From Deltaproteobacteria bacterium (GTDB lineage: Bacteria > SZUA-79 > Acidulodesulfobacterales > Acidulodesulfobacteraceae), in the NCBI GenBank assembly GCA_023489335.1, contig JAMDCP010000017.1, forward strand, positions 1-64,000: a DNA stretch of 64,000 bases, read 5' to 3'. The translations under genes and the position numbers were made by a program. The notes under the pieces were generated by a model, which was not told the origin of the DNA, made no database searches, and saw only the letters and a list, made by a program, of their open reading frames with translations. Of this stretch, positions 25,114 through 34,910 are shown one piece after another (position 1 is the first letter of the stretch; every line of letters starts with the position of its first letter).

Positions 25114-26664
25114 TTATTTCGCTCTTTTAATTAACTTATTTCTCTGGCGTGCGGGAGGAATATTCATAATTTCCCTATACTTGGCGATTGTCCTGCGGGC
25201 GATAACGATTCCGTCCCTTTTCAGCAGATCCGTTATTTCATTATCATGGTAAACCCTCCCGATATCATTTTCCCGGGCTATAATCTTTTTTATCCTTGCC
25301 ATTACATTTTCCGATGACGAATCCCCGTAAGAAGCGCTGGAGAAAAAACTCTTAAGTTCAAAAACACCCAGATGCGTGCTTAGATATTTGTTAGATGTTG
25401 CCCTTGAAACCGTTGATTCGTGAATATTCAGCTCGGCGGCAATATCTTTTAATATTAAATGTTTCAAATTTCCTATTCCGTTGTCAAAATAATCGGCCTG
25501 CTTGTTGACTATTAATTCCGCTATTTTTAGAATAGTTTCCTTTCTGGTGTTGATGCTTTTAACTAACCATGAAGCCGATTTAAACCTTTCTTCGACATAA
25601 TTTTTCATATCGGGACTCACTACTATTTCTCCGCTAAGCACCTTTTTGTAGTAAGAATTGATTTTAATCTGCGGAATATAATCGTCGTCCATAAAAACAA
25701 CATATTTTCCTTTAATTTTTTTTAAATACAGGTCCGGCACTATAAATCTTGTTTCTGCCTGGCCGAAATTAGCCGCGGGTCTCGGGTTAAGCCTTTTAAG
25801 CCTTTCGACGGAGTCCAATACGCTAAGCGCACTTTTTCCCGTTTCCTTAGCAATCTTTTGATAATTTTTATTTGCGACATCCTTTAAGTAATTTTTGATT
25901 ATAATTTTAAGCAAATCATCGTCTTTAAAATAATAATCGGCCTGAACCAATAAACTCGATACCGTATCAAAAGCCGCTAAACCAACGGGCTCAAGCCTGC
26001 CGAGCTTGGTTAAGACAGTATCTATAAATTTATCTACGCCCGCATCCCCGTTGTCTTTTTTTTTAAATATATTGCCGGCTGCGTAATCCGCAAGCTCCTG
26101 CCTTGAAACGGCTAAGAAGCCGTTTGAATCTAAGTTGCCTGCGATATACTCGGAAATTTTAACCTCTTGGGGAGAAAAATTGCCCGTTCTTACCTGCTCC
26201 ATTATAGATTCATATAATGTCTTTACGCTATAAAAACTATTTTCGATTATATAATTCTTGTCGCTGTACTTATAATCGCCGCCGTTATCTTTAGATAAAT
26301 CAAGAAACTGCTCATTATAATTCACCAGATAATCCGCCAGTTCTTTGGCTGCGGATGAGTCTTGCCGGGCTTCGACGCCGTTTAAAGGGACATCGTAGTC
26401 AGATTTGCCGCCTTCATCTTTTACCTGATTTTTAACATTTGAGCTAAGCTGGTTTTCAATTCCGAGCAGGGTCTCTTTTTTGGCTTCGCCCGTAAACACG
26501 GCGGAATCGATATCGATGATAGGATTTTCGGATATTTCCTGCTTTATCATATCCGAAAGCTCGATGTTGTTTAACGCCAGCATTTTTATAGCGAGCTGAA
26601 GACGCGGGGTCATAACCAATTGCTGCGTTAATTTCAAATTTTGCCTTAATTCGATATTGCCCAT
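25114..26664 (-). CDS. rpoN: RNA polymerase sigma-54 factor
   Basis: 516 residues. Region I is Gln/Leu-rich ('LKLTQQLVMTPRLQLAIKML'), region II is acidic, and the core-binding domain spans about 130-320. The helix-turn-helix carries 'NIHESTVSRATSNKYLST', and the RpoN box 'ARRTIAKYREIMNIPPA' recognises the -24 element. Serves the promoter at 9882. Gene order lptB-rpoN-hpf-rapZ is the standard proteobacterial one. 123 bases separate it from lptB, so it may also have its own promoter. Confidence 0.96.
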   Translation of the reverse strand: MGNIELRQNLKLTQQLVMTPRLQLAIKMLALNNIELSDMIKQEISENPIIDIDSAVFTGEAKKETLLGIENQLSSNVKNQVKDEGGKSDYDVPLNGVEARQDSSAAKELADYLVNYNEQFLDLSKDNGGDYKYSDKNYIIENSFYSVKTLYESIMEQVRTGNFSPQEVKISEYIAGNLDSNGFLAVSRQELADYAAGNIFKKKDNGDAGVDKFIDTVLTKLGRLEPVGLAAFDTVSSLLVQADYYFKDDDLLKIIIKNYLKDVANKNYQKIAKETGKSALSVLDSVERLKRLNPRPAANFGQAETRFIVPDLYLKKIKGKYVVFMDDDYIPQIKINSYYKKVLSGEIVVSPDMKNYVEERFKSASWLVKSINTRKETILKIAELIVNKQADYFDNGIGNLKHLILKDIAAELNIHESTVSRATSNKYLSTHLGVFELKSFFSSASYGDSSSENVMARIKKIIARENDIGRVYHDNEITDLLKRDGIVIARRTIAKYREIMNIPPARQRNKLIKRAK

Positions 26665-26787
26665 ATTGTATCCAAAAATTAATATGTTTTTACAACCTTT
26701 ATTGTTTCCTTAATATATATTATATATCATTATACATAATTATAAAACAGGCATTCCTGGCAGGCGTATAATTAAGGCCGGATATTT

Positions 26788-27510
26788 TCAGATACCTATA
26801 TTAAACTTCTCTCCAAGAAAAAATCTCTTTACGACGCTGCTCGAGATAATATGGGAAGGCTTACCGTTTTCTATAATTTTGCCGTCGTTGATTATGTAGG
26901 CGCTATTGCATATTCTAAGGGCTTCCCTGACATTATGGTCAGTTATCAGTATGCCTATGGATTCGTTTTTTAAATTGGTAAGTATATCCTGCATATCCTC
27001 AACCGCAATAGGGTCTATTCCTGAAAACGGTTCGTCCAAGAGAATAAATTTAGGGGAAGAAATCAGTGAGCGGGCAACTTCGACCCTTCTTCTTTCGCCG
27101 CCCGATAAACTCATAACCGGAGACTTCCTGACCTTTTCGAGGCCGAATTTTTCTATCAATTCGTTGAGCCTTTCTTCTTTTTCCCTGTCGGATATTTTTA
27201 ATAATTCAAAAATGGCTAATAAGTTTTGTTCGGTCGTAAGTTTTCTAAAAACGGATGTTTCCTGAGGCAAATACCCTATGCCTAATCTGGCTCTTTTATA
27301 CATCGGCATTTTAGTAATATCGACATCGTCTAAAAATATAGACCCGCTGTTTGGCCTCAGCATGCCGGAAATCATATTGAATGTGGTAGTTTTGCCTGCG
27401 CCGTTTGGACCCAAAAGGCCTGTGATTTCCCCTGTTTTAATCTCTAAGCTAATATCGTTTACCACAGCCCTTTTTTTAAATCTTTTTACTAAATTGACCA
27501 CTCTAATCAT
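26788..27510 (-). CDS. lptB: LPS export ABC transporter ATPase LptB
   Basis: 240 residues. Walker A 'GPNGAGKTTTF', Q-loop 'GYLPQETSVFRKLT', signature 'LSGGERRRVEVARSL', Walker B 'FILLDEPFSGIDPIAV' and H-loop 'ITDHNVREAL'. The Q-loop phrase and the 'SGIDPIAV' wording are typical of LptB rather than amino-acid transporters. Powers LptF/LptG. Fifteen bases after lptA. Confidence 0.95.
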   Translation of the reverse strand: MIRVVNLVKRFKKRAVVNDISLEIKTGEITGLLGPNGAGKTTTFNMISGMLRPNSGSIFLDDVDITKMPMYKRARLGIGYLPQETSVFRKLTTEQNLLAIFELLKISDREKEERLNELIEKFGLEKVRKSPVMSLSGGERRRVEVARSLISSPKFILLDEPFSGIDPIAVEDMQDILTNLKNESIGILITDHNVREALRICNSAYIINDGKIIENGKPSHIISSSVVKRFFLGEKFNIGI

Positions 27511-27525
27511 TGCAGTTAATCACTA

Positions 27526-28170
27526 TTATTTATTATTGTTTTTATTTTTTACTTTTTTTAAGTTTTTTGAAGGCTGAACCGTTAAAGATTTATTGGAATA
27601 CACCGTGGCGTTAACCCTTTTAGTATGTCCGCCAAAAACCGTCGAAATACCTGTTTTAAAGTTAATCGTTATTTTCTCCCCGGCTATTTTATTTTTACCT
27701 TCGTATGCTACGGGATTTTGCGTAATTATCGCAATCCCCGATTTTTCATAGTAAACAGCATTCCCGCCCGTAATATTGTCTTTTCCCTTGATAATATGCA
27801 CATTTCCGGTTGCAATAAGCGTCTTTATTTTATTTTTTTTCGTATATAAAACATGCAATATATCGGAAAAAATTTTAAGATTACCTTTAATGGCTATAAC
27901 ATGGCCGGAGAATACCGCCGTCTTGCTTTTATTATTAACTACGAGGGAATCCGCCGTTATATCGATTTTGGAGGGTTTAACCGGCTTACTCGAGGCCGCT
28001 GTCATCCCTCCCCTAACCCCCCCCGCAAGGGTAGGGGAATGTTTAACCGTCCCCGGCGTTAATCCAAACCCGTTTTGGGGGGCAGCAAAAAAACTGTAGA
28101 TTAAAACTGGTATGGCGAGAAAGAATAAATACCCTTTTTTATTCCCTATATTTATTAGATTTATCCGCAT
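27526..28170 (-). CDS. lptA: Periplasmic LPS-bridge protein LptA with in-frame repeat insertion
   Basis: 214 residues. Signal-like helix at about 13-30, then the OstA jellyroll: 'IDITADSLVVNNKSKTAVFSGHV', 'KIFSDILHVLY' and 'GNVHIIKGKDNITGGNAVYYE' (first and last quoted in part). LptA forms the periplasmic bridge between LptC and LptD. Between the signal and the OstA fold, residues 44-56 (HSPTLAGGVRGGM) are encoded by a GC-rich imperfect hairpin at 28010-28037 that looks like a REP element. This linker should be tolerated because it precedes the fold. Start codon shares one base with the lptC stop. Confidence 0.88.
   Translation of the reverse strand: MRINLINIGNKKGYLFFLAIPVLIYSFFAAPQNGFGLTPGTVKHSPTLAGGVRGGMTAASSKPVKPSKIDITADSLVVNNKSKTAVFSGHVIAIKGNLKIFSDILHVLYTKKNKIKTLIATGNVHIIKGKDNITGGNAVYYEKSGIAIITQNPVAYEGKNKIAGEKITINFKTGISTVFGGHTKRVNATVYSNKSLTVQPSKNLKKVKNKNNNK
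28003..28041. repeat. GC-rich REP-like hairpin inside lptA
   Basis: CCCCTAACCC (28010-28019) pairs with GGGTAGGGG (28029-28037) with one bulged base. The block is sharply richer in G and C than the surrounding gene. A related block (CCCTCCC ... GGGAGGGG) lies before dapA at 34911-34941. Resembles the CCCTCCC-type palindromic repeats dispersed in other bacteria; the relationship is inferred. Confidence 0.5.
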
Positions 28171-28751
28171 TACCTTCTTCCCCCGTCAGATATAAAATGG
28201 ACATCTTTGCTTAAAATAAAAAGCTTTTTTTTAATATAAAAAATCAAACCGCTCCCCGAAATGCCGTAATTTTTACTTTTAATTTTCATATAACCAGGGG
28301 CGACAATTTTATCGTCCTTTGCAATATAATATATTAAATTTGTTTTCATGTACGAACCGTTAATATCTTTTATTATAACGCCCCCCGAAACCGTAACATT
28401 TTTGGAAACGGCGTTTAAACGCCCATGCCTTCCAGTTATAATATATGCGGGCTTTTTATTTTTTCCGTAAATGTAGGCTTTTACGCCTTCCAGTTTAATT
28501 ATATTCTTTTTGGGGGAATAATAATTTAAACTTTTCGAAAATATTTCGTAGGTGAGCGCGCCGTTTTTAAAAAATTTGTAATCTACCGTCTTTAAAGTTA
28601 TATATCCCTTGGATATACTTAAATTTAATAATCCTTTTTTAATATTTATATAGTGAAGAATTAAAAAAAAAGCAAGCACTAAAAGAAACAGGATACCGAG
28701 AACAAGGGCTGTTTTTTTTAAAATTTGCTGATTGATTGCCTTAAGACCCAT
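28170..28751 (-). CDS. lptC: LPS export protein LptC
   Basis: 193 residues. One N-terminal membrane helix (about 12-34), then a beta-rich periplasmic domain ('LEGVKAYIYGKNKKPAYIIT', 'GRHGRLNAVSKNVTVSGGVI', 'GSGLIFYIKKKLFILSKDVHF') of the LptC/OstA type. LptC docks on LptF/LptG and hands LPS to LptA. Overlaps kdsC by 11 bases and lptA by one, so translation is tightly coupled. Confidence 0.88.
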   Translation of the reverse strand: MGLKAINQQILKKTALVLGILFLLVLAFFLILHYINIKKGLLNLSISKGYITLKTVDYKFFKNGALTYEIFSKSLNYYSPKKNIIKLEGVKAYIYGKNKKPAYIITGRHGRLNAVSKNVTVSGGVIIKDINGSYMKTNLIYYIAKDDKIVAPGYMKIKSKNYGISGSGLIFYIKKKLFILSKDVHFISDGGRR

Positions 28752-29274
28752 TTTTATTTAAATCGTTTAAAAAATTAAATAAAAGCCCTTTTTTTTCAAG
28801 AATCATGTCGCAAACTTCTCTCACCGCGCCGCAACCCCCGCTTTTTTTCGTAACAAAATCTGCATAATCCTGCACATATTTAGGGGCATCCGGAACCGAT
28901 GCCGAAATGCCTGCCCTGTTTAAAAGTTCGATATCGACTATATCGTCGCCCATATAAAATAAATTTTTAAAATCAAGATTATAGTCTTTTAGAACCTTTG
29001 TTAAAGAGTTTAATTTATCTTTGCATCCTTCTATGTAAAAATCTACGCCCAGTTCTTTTACCCTAATGACGGCGGCATTGCTTGTCCTCGCAGAGATAAA
29101 GCCCACTTTAAGCCCCATTTTTTTTGCAAGCCTTATCCCCGCCCCGTCATGGGCAAAAAATGTTTTGGTTTCAACCCCGGACTCCGATATATGTATCTTT
29201 CCATCCGTTAATACGCCGTCAACATCAAAAACAAGAATTTTGATTTCGTTAAAATCTAAATTAAAGGTGTCCAA
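28741..29274 (-). CDS. kdsC: Kdo-8-phosphate phosphatase
   Basis: 177 residues. HAD fold without a cap: 'LVFDVDGVLTDG' with nucleophile D17 and D19, 'ISARTS' (motif II), 'YIEGCKDK' (Lys) and 'FYMGDDIVDIELL' (motif IV). 'KKSGGCGAVREVCDMIL' is typical of KdsC tetramers. Removes phosphate to give free Kdo. The only start that gives a full N-terminus is TTG 29274, with AGGA nine bases upstream; both lie in the end of the palindromic element at 29263. Confidence 0.92.
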   Translation of the reverse strand: MDTFNLDFNEIKILVFDVDGVLTDGKIHISESGVETKTFFAHDGAGIRLAKKMGLKVGFISARTSNAAVIRVKELGVDFYIEGCKDKLNSLTKVLKDYNLDFKNLFYMGDDIVDIELLNRAGISASVPDAPKYVQDYADFVTKKSGGCGAVREVCDMILEKKGLLFNFLNDLNKNGS

Positions 29275-29467
29275 TTAAATGTATCCTAATTAAATGTATC
29301 CGATTTATTTTATAAATACCCCGTCAGTCAGCCTAAAGGCTGACTGCCACCCCTTTTAAAAAAGGGGAATTAAAGACGGAAACGAGATTGAAGAGCTATG
29401 CTCGCAATAACAAATTCCTCTTTTAAAAAAAGGGGAATTATACAGGGTGTCCGATTTATTTATTTCC
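29263..29467 (+). repeat. Nested palindromic element between kdsD and kdsC (compound copy)
   Basis: Starts AAAGGTGTCCAATTAAATGT with a duplicated TAATTAAATGTATCC, then CGATTTATTTTATAAATACC, an inner hairpin GTCAGTCAGCC-TAAA-GGCTGAC, and CCCCTTTTAAAAAAGGGG. A second CCTCTTTTAAAAAAAGG arm and an inverted end GGTGTCCGATTTATTTATTT follow at 29415-29467. Between them a degraded GAGATTG...GCTATGCTCGCAATAAC motif occurs (29384-29411). Probably two insertions. Confidence 0.7.
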
Positions 29468-29469
29468 GT

Positions 29470-30453
29470 TTAATAACCGGATATGCCCGCCTTTACAATA
29501 TCGTGTATATGTATAACCCCTATGGGCTTAGGATTATCCAAAGATTCGACGACAAAAAGCGATGTAATCTTTAAATCCTCCATTTTCTTTAAAGCGTTAA
29601 CCGCAAGGGTGTCTCTAAACACGGTCTTAGGGTTTGCCGTCATAATATCCCTGGCGGGTTTGTTAAATATATTTTCCGCGGAAGCAAGCAATGCCCTTCT
29701 TAAATCACCGTCCACTATGATTCCGCAAAGACGGCAATTTTCATCAATAACCCCGGTCAGCCCCAGTCTTTTCGAATTCATTTCGATAATCGCTTCGTTT
29801 AACAAAGCCGATTCTTTTATGAGCGGAATTTCTTTTTCTTTGTGCATTATATCGGAAACTTTTAAAAACTTCTTTCCTATCGAGCCTCCGGGGTGAAGCC
29901 TCGCAAAATCCTCTTCGAGAAAATTTCTCCTTTTTAGCAATGATACCGCAAGGGCATCGCCTATGGCAAGCTGCGCCGTCGTGCTTGCGGTCGGGGCAAT
30001 ATTAAACGGACAGGCCTCTTTTTCGACGGAAACATCAAAAAAGTAGTCCGATAGTTCATAAAGCGGGGAGTTCTTGTTTCCGGAAAACCCGATAATCTTA
30101 GCCCCTATAAGTTTTATACTCGGAAGTATGGATATAATTTCTTTTGTGTTGCCGCTATTGGATAATACGACAATAGCGTCATCCTGGCCGATCATTCCTA
30201 AATCGCCGTGGGAAGCCTCCGCAGGGTGCATAAAAAAGGACGGCGTGCCCGTACTTGCTAAGGTCGAAGATATTTTCCTTGCTATAATCCCCGATTTACC
30301 CATGCCCGTGAGAATTACTTTTCCCTTAATATTAATGAGTAAATCGACCATTCCCGCAAAATTATCGTCAAGCCTGCCTATTAGCGCAGTTATAGAGTCG
30401 GCCTCTATCTTTAAAACATCCTTAGCCGTTTCCAGAATATTTAGTTCTTCCAT
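29470..30453 (-). CDS. kdsD: Arabinose-5-phosphate isomerase
   Basis: 327 residues from ATG 30453 (AGGAAAA upstream, and homologues begin 'MEELxI'); ATG 30489 is an alternative. SIS domain: 'KVILTGMGKSGIIARKISST', 'HPAEASHGDLGMI', 'VVLSNSGNTKEIISILP'. Then 'LARLHPGGSIGK'-type linker (here 'FARLHPGGSIGKKFL') and two CBS domains (about 200-325). Converts ribulose-5-phosphate to arabinose-5-phosphate, the substrate of KdsA encoded just upstream. Confidence 0.93.
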   Translation of the reverse strand: MEELNILETAKDVLKIEADSITALIGRLDDNFAGMVDLLINIKGKVILTGMGKSGIIARKISSTLASTGTPSFFMHPAEASHGDLGMIGQDDAIVVLSNSGNTKEIISILPSIKLIGAKIIGFSGNKNSPLYELSDYFFDVSVEKEACPFNIAPTASTTAQLAIGDALAVSLLKRRNFLEEDFARLHPGGSIGKKFLKVSDIMHKEKEIPLIKESALLNEAIIEMNSKRLGLTGVIDENCRLCGIIVDGDLRRALLASAENIFNKPARDIMTANPKTVFRDTLAVNALKKMEDLKITSLFVVESLDNPKPIGVIHIHDIVKAGISGY

Positions 30454-30492
30454 TTTTCCTGTATTTTTCCTGCTTTTTAAATTAATCATTAA

Positions 30493-31335
30493 TCAAATTC
30501 CGCTATATTTGGATATTTCGAGAACATTTTTTAAATCACTTTTAAAAGACGACAGATAAACGGAATTTGCCGAATCGCTTAACGCCCGCGGCGGGTCGGT
30601 GTGAACTTCGAAAAAAATGCCGTCGACTCCCACTGCGGAAGCCGCTCTTGCAAGCGGCATAACATGCTTTCTTTCGCCTGAAGAACTGGAACCCGAACCG
30701 CCGGGAAGCTGTACGCTGTGAGTCGCATCGAAAACAACAAGCGCTCCAAATTCCCTCATTATCTGCAATGCCCTAAAATCTACGACAAGATTATTATAGC
30801 CGAAGCTAACGCCCCTTTCCGTTAAAATAATTTTATTGTTCCCCGCGGACATGATCTTTTCGACAATATGTTTTGTATCCCCCGGGGCTAAAAACTGCCC
30901 CTTCTTAACATTCACTATCTTGTTTGTTTTTGCCGCCTCGAGCAAAATATCCGTTTGCCTTGACAAAAAAGCGGGTATCTGAATTACATCGAGAACATCT
31001 TTAGCTTTTTCGATATCGCTGACGCTGTGGACATCACTCAAGACCGGAATATCGTATTTTTTTTTAATGTCAAAAAGCATTTTAAGCCCGTTATCTATAC
31101 CGGGGCCGCGAAAAGAATGAACGGATGTCCTGTTGGCTTTATCGTAAGATGCCTTAAATATTAAATTAAATTTAAGTTCTTCCGAATAGCCCTTTAAAAC
31201 AGCAGCAATCTCGTCAAGGGTTTTAAAATCCTCGATGACACACGGGCCTGCGATAATAAAAGGGTAAGCATTACCCCATTTAAAGTTTAATAACGACTTT
31301 AAATCATCTTTATCGAAGATATTTAAATTTTCCAT
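30493..31335 (-). CDS. kdsA: Kdo-8-phosphate synthase
   Basis: 280 residues, standard length. Condenses phosphoenolpyruvate with arabinose-5-phosphate. 'IIAGPCVIEDFKT', 'FKASYDKANRTS', 'FRGPGIDNGLKML', 'IPAFLSRQTDILLEAAKT', 'VKKGQFLAPGD', 'LTERGVSFGYNNLVVD', 'FDATHSVQLPGG' and 'FFEVHTDPPRALSD' are the classic blocks. Lies 18 bases after pyrG, an order conserved in many proteobacteria. Confidence 0.96.
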   Translation of the reverse strand: MENLNIFDKDDLKSLLNFKWGNAYPFIIAGPCVIEDFKTLDEIAAVLKGYSEELKFNLIFKASYDKANRTSVHSFRGPGIDNGLKMLFDIKKKYDIPVLSDVHSVSDIEKAKDVLDVIQIPAFLSRQTDILLEAAKTNKIVNVKKGQFLAPGDTKHIVEKIMSAGNNKIILTERGVSFGYNNLVVDFRALQIMREFGALVVFDATHSVQLPGGSGSSSSGERKHVMPLARAASAVGVDGIFFEVHTDPPRALSDSANSVYLSSFKSDLKNVLEISKYSGI

Positions 31336-31353
31336 ATCTATATATTTCGGAGC

Positions 31354-33150
31354 TTAAACCCTTGCCTTTTTTTTAGCCCCGGAAACGGCCCTGGATTTAG
31401 ATTCGGATTTGCGTCTTTTGCCTGTTTTAATAATAGAAACTTTTTCCATTTTAGGCTTCGCCTTTAACTTGCCATTATGCAGGGTTAAATATTTAATGGA
31501 CGCTAAAACAAAGTCTTTAAATAAGGGGTGCGGGGATAACGGCGACGATTTAAATTCCGGATGGAACTGGCATCCGATAAACCACGGGTAGTCTTTTAAC
31601 TCGCAAATCTCTACAAGCTTATTGTCGGGTGAAACGCCCGAAAAAATAAAACCGGAAGACTCGAATATTTCCCTGTAATCGTTATTAAATTCCAATCTAT
31701 GCCTGTGCCTTTCGCTAATCAAAAGGCTGCCGTTTTGGTATAATTTAGCATAGTTCTTCTGGTTTAACATCTGTTTTTTATTATTTTTAATGTAAATATG
31801 ATAAGCGAGGGTATTTTTAGATATTATGCATGGATATGCCCCGAGCCTCATAGTCCCGCCCATCCGGCCGATGTTTTTCTGGCTTTCCATAAGGTGGATT
31901 ACAGGATCTGGGGCGTCGGCGTCAAACTCAACGGAATTAGCATTTTTAAGCCCGAGAACATTTCTTGCATATTCAACCGTCATAAGTTGCATACCCAGGC
32001 ATATTCCGAAATAAGGAATTTTGTTAATCCTGGCATAATTAATTACCCTGACCATTCCATTGATTCCGCGGGAGCCGAAGCCGCCGGGAACCAGTATGCC
32101 CGAACAATCCGACAATTCTTTAAGTTTTTCTCCGTAATCACCCGTTTCAAAATCCTCGGAATTAATATATTTTATATTAACATTGACATTATTTGCCAGC
32201 CCTCCGTGTATAAGGCTTTCATTTAAGCTTTTATAGGACTCTTTTAAATTTACATATTTTCCGACTACCCCGATAGTTACGGAATTTTTCAAATTCTTTA
32301 ATATATTCGATATCTTATTCCATTCGCTTAAATCCGGAGACTTAGCCCAGATATTAAGATATTCTATTATTTTTGAGTCGAGCCCTTCATTGTGGAGCGA
32401 TAACGGAACATTATAAATACTTTCCTCATCTTTTGCCGTAATAACGGCGCTTTCTTCTACATTGCAAAACAGGGCAATTTTCGCCCTGATATCCTGGGGA
32501 AGAACCCTGTCCGCCCTGCAAATTATAATAGAAGGCTCTATGCCGATAGCCCTGAGTTCTTTCACGGAATGCTGGGTCGGCTTTGTTTTCAGCTCGTCGG
32601 CAGTTTTAATATACGGCACAAGCGTTAGATGAATGTATAAAACATTGTCTTTTCCCATGTCAAGCTTAAACTGCCTTATCGCTTCCAAAAAGGGAAGGCT
32701 TTCGATGTCGCCGACGGTTCCGCCGATTTCTATAATGGCCACATCCCTGCCCTCCGAAACCTCTATTATTTTCTTTTTTATTTCGTCGGTGATATGAGGT
32801 ATCACCTGAACCGTTTTGCCCAGATATATCCCTTTTCTTTCATTGTTTATTACCGCATCGTAAACCTGGCCGCTCGTCAAATTATTCTTTTTTGTAAGCG
32901 AAAGCGATGTAAACCTTTCGTAATGTCCTAAATCAAGGTCTGTTTCGGCGCCGTCATCCGTTACAAAAACCTCTCCGTGCTGAAAAGGATTCATAGTTCC
33001 GGGGTCAACATTAATATAGGGGTCAAGTTTCTGCATGGTAATATTAAGCCCCCTTGCTTCAAGAAGCGCGCCTATCGATGCGGCGGCAATGCCCTTTCCC
33101 AAACTTGAAACAACGCCGCCCGTGACAAAAATATACTTTGTTTTATTCAT
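31354..33150 (-). CDS. pyrG: CTP synthase with extra basic C-terminal tail
   Basis: 598 residues. N-terminal synthetase '[20 protein letters not shown]' with '[20 protein letters not shown]'. C-terminal class I glutamine amidotransferase with 'PGGFGSRG', nucleophile Cys in '[10 protein letters not shown]' and the 'FHPEFKS' His/Glu. Typical enzymes are about 535-550 residues. Here about 44 residues follow the normal end, rich in Lys, Arg and Ser ('[20 protein letters not shown]'), with no counterpart I know. Overlaps dapB by eight bases. Confidence 0.95.
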   Translation of the reverse strand: MNKTKYIFVTGGVVSSLGKGIAAASIGALLEARGLNITMQKLDPYINVDPGTMNPFQHGEVFVTDDGAETDLDLGHYERFTSLSLTKKNNLTSGQVYDAVINNERKGIYLGKTVQVIPHITDEIKKKIIEVSEGRDVAIIEIGGTVGDIESLPFLEAIRQFKLDMGKDNVLYIHLTLVPYIKTADELKTKPTQHSVKELRAIGIEPSIIICRADRVLPQDIRAKIALFCNVEESAVITAKDEESIYNVPLSLHNEGLDSKIIEYLNIWAKSPDLSEWNKISNILKNLKNSVTIGVVGKYVNLKESYKSLNESLIHGGLANNVNVNIKYINSEDFETGDYGEKLKELSDCSGILVPGGFGSRGINGMVRVINYARINKIPYFGICLGMQLMTVEYARNVLGLKNANSVEFDADAPDPVIHLMESQKNIGRMGGTMRLGAYPCIISKNTLAYHIYIKNNKKQMLNQKNYAKLYQNGSLLISERHRHRLEFNNDYREIFESSGFIFSGVSPDNKLVEICELKDYPWFIGCQFHPEFKSSPLSPHPLFKDFVLASIKYLTLHNGKLKAKPKMEKVSIIKTGKRRKSESKSRAVSGAKKKARV

Positions 33151-33988
33151 ATTTATTCAACCCCAGCACATCTCTCATATCATAAAATCCTTTGTTTTTT
33201 TCGCTAAGCCAAATGGCCGCTTTGAGCGCCCCTCTTGCAAAATTATCCCTTGAAACCGCCTTATGCGTGAACTCTATAACCTCTTCGTTCCCTGCAAACA
33301 TAACCTTATGTTCCCCGATTATATCCCCCGCCCTGACCGATAAAATGCCGATTTCGTCTTTTTCTCTTTCTCCCGTTATCCCGCACCTGCCATATACGCC
33401 CTTTTCGTTTAAATCGACATTTCTTTGCTTGGCAACGGATTCGGCAAGCATTTTGGCCGTTCCGCTCGGGGCATCCTTTTTCTTTCTATGATGCGTTTCT
33501 ACTATCTCGCAATCGTAGCCTTCGCCCAAATATTTTGACGCTTCATAGACTATATTCAACAAAACATTGATGCCGAGGCTCATATTTCCGGATAGAACCA
33601 CGGGAATATGCTTGCCGTACCCCTTTATTGTATTAATGTCTTCATCCGAAAAACCCGTTGAACCGATAACTATAGGAGTATTATAAAGCATCGCTTCCTC
33701 GGCATGGATAAGCGATGCGCTTTTAGATGTAAAGTCGATTATAACCTTGTTTTTAATCTTTGCCGTAAGATGAAGGGCTTCTTTTAAGGTAAGGAACTTC
33801 CCGGGGGGAATCCTTTTAGACTCTAAATCTTCTATGGCTAAAAAATGGGAGGATGCGGCCTCTTCGCCCGAATAGCCTGAATCGACCCCTCCTATAAATA
33901 CTAACCTGCCGTAATCGTTTAAGAGAAGAGTTATGGAGCGGCCCATTCTGCCGTTACTCCCGCATACGATTATACCTATTTTTTCCAT
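33143..33988 (-). CDS. dapB: 4-Hydroxy-tetrahydrodipicolinate reductase
   Basis: 281 residues. NAD(P)-binding '[13 protein letters not shown]', 'VIDFTSKSA', '[10 protein letters not shown]', '[10 protein letters not shown]', and the substrate motif '[15 protein letters not shown]' with the catalytic His/Lys. Follows dapA by 41 bases; together with lysA it covers the lysine/diaminopimelate path. Confidence 0.94.
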   Translation of the reverse strand: MEKIGIIVCGSNGRMGRSITLLLNDYGRLVFIGGVDSGYSGEEAASSHFLAIEDLESKRIPPGKFLTLKEALHLTAKIKNKVIIDFTSKSASLIHAEEAMLYNTPIVIGSTGFSDEDINTIKGYGKHIPVVLSGNMSLGINVLLNIVYEASKYLGEGYDCEIVETHHRKKKDAPSGTAKMLAESVAKQRNVDLNEKGVYGRCGITGEREKDEIGILSVRAGDIIGEHKVMFAGNEEVIEFTHKAVSRDNFARGALKAAIWLSEKNKGFYDMRDVLGLNKYE

Positions 33989-34029
33989 TTTTTTTAAAAA
34001 CCTTAAAACCTGTTATTTTTCTTTAACCC

Positions 34030-34905
34030 TTATCTTAATATACCATATTCTTTTAAAGCAACCCTAATCTTTTCTACAGTGGCACCTGAAGCTTCCGATA
34101 AAGGAAGCCTTATTTCGTTTTCGATAAAGCCCATAATATTTAAAGCCTTTTTAACGGGAATCGGATTTGTTTCGATAAACATGGCGTGAATTAACGGGAG
34201 GAGTTTAAAGTTAATCTTCCTTGCAGGTTTATAGTCCCCTTTAAAAGCATATTCGGTCATGGAAACCATATCTTTCGGCGCAACATTTGAAACAGTGGAA
34301 ATAACTCCGTGGCCTCCAACGGCGATTACCGGTAATGTAAGGGCATCATCCCCCGACAATACGCAAAAATCCCCGGGAGCCTTTCTTAAAATGGCTGTAA
34401 CCTGGTCTAAGGAACCGCTTGCCTCTTTAATGCCTTTTATGTTATCTGTCTCGAAAAGCCTGAATACGGTTTCTGGAAGCAAATTAACCGCGGTCCTTGA
34501 CGGAACATTGTAAAGGATTACCGGCAGCGAACAGTTTTGCGCAACGGCCCTAAAATGAAAATATAATCCATCCTGCGTAGGCTTGTTATAGTACGGGGTA
34601 ATTTGCAAATGTCCGTCTATTTTAAACTTCTCGGCTTCTTTAGCAAGATGAATCGCTTCAGTCGTGTTATTGGAACCTGTTCCCGCAATAACTTTAACCC
34701 TTTTGTTGACAATTTCCGAGGTGAGCCCTATAACGGCGATATGCTCCTCGAAAGAAAGGGTTGCGGATTCGCCGGTGCTTCCGCACGCAACAATGCCGGA
34801 GACTCCGTTTTCTATCTGAAATTCTATTAATTTTTCAAGAGCTTTTTCATCGATATGGCCGCCGTTAAAAGGCGTAACAATGGCCGTAAACACACCTTTA
34901 AACAT
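34030..34905 (-). CDS. dapA: 4-Hydroxy-tetrahydrodipicolinate synthase
   Basis: 291 residues from ATG 34905. A GGGAGGG site six bases upstream and the family's usual opening 'MFKGVFTAIVTPF' fix this start; the frame is open to 34989 but that part reads through a repeat. 'GSTGESATLSFEEH', 'GTGSNNTTEAI', 'YNVPSRT' (Tyr) and 'GIKEASG' (Schiff-base Lys) are present. Condenses pyruvate with aspartate semialdehyde. Confidence 0.94.
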   Translation of the reverse strand: MFKGVFTAIVTPFNGGHIDEKALEKLIEFQIENGVSGIVACGSTGESATLSFEEHIAVIGLTSEIVNKRVKVIAGTGSNNTTEAIHLAKEAEKFKIDGHLQITPYYNKPTQDGLYFHFRAVAQNCSLPVILYNVPSRTAVNLLPETVFRLFETDNIKGIKEASGSLDQVTAILRKAPGDFCVLSGDDALTLPVIAVGGHGVISTVSNVAPKDMVSMTEYAFKGDYKPARKINFKLLPLIHAMFIETNPIPVKKALNIMGFIENEIRLPLSEASGATVEKIRVALKEYGILR

Positions 34906-34910
34906 TTTTA

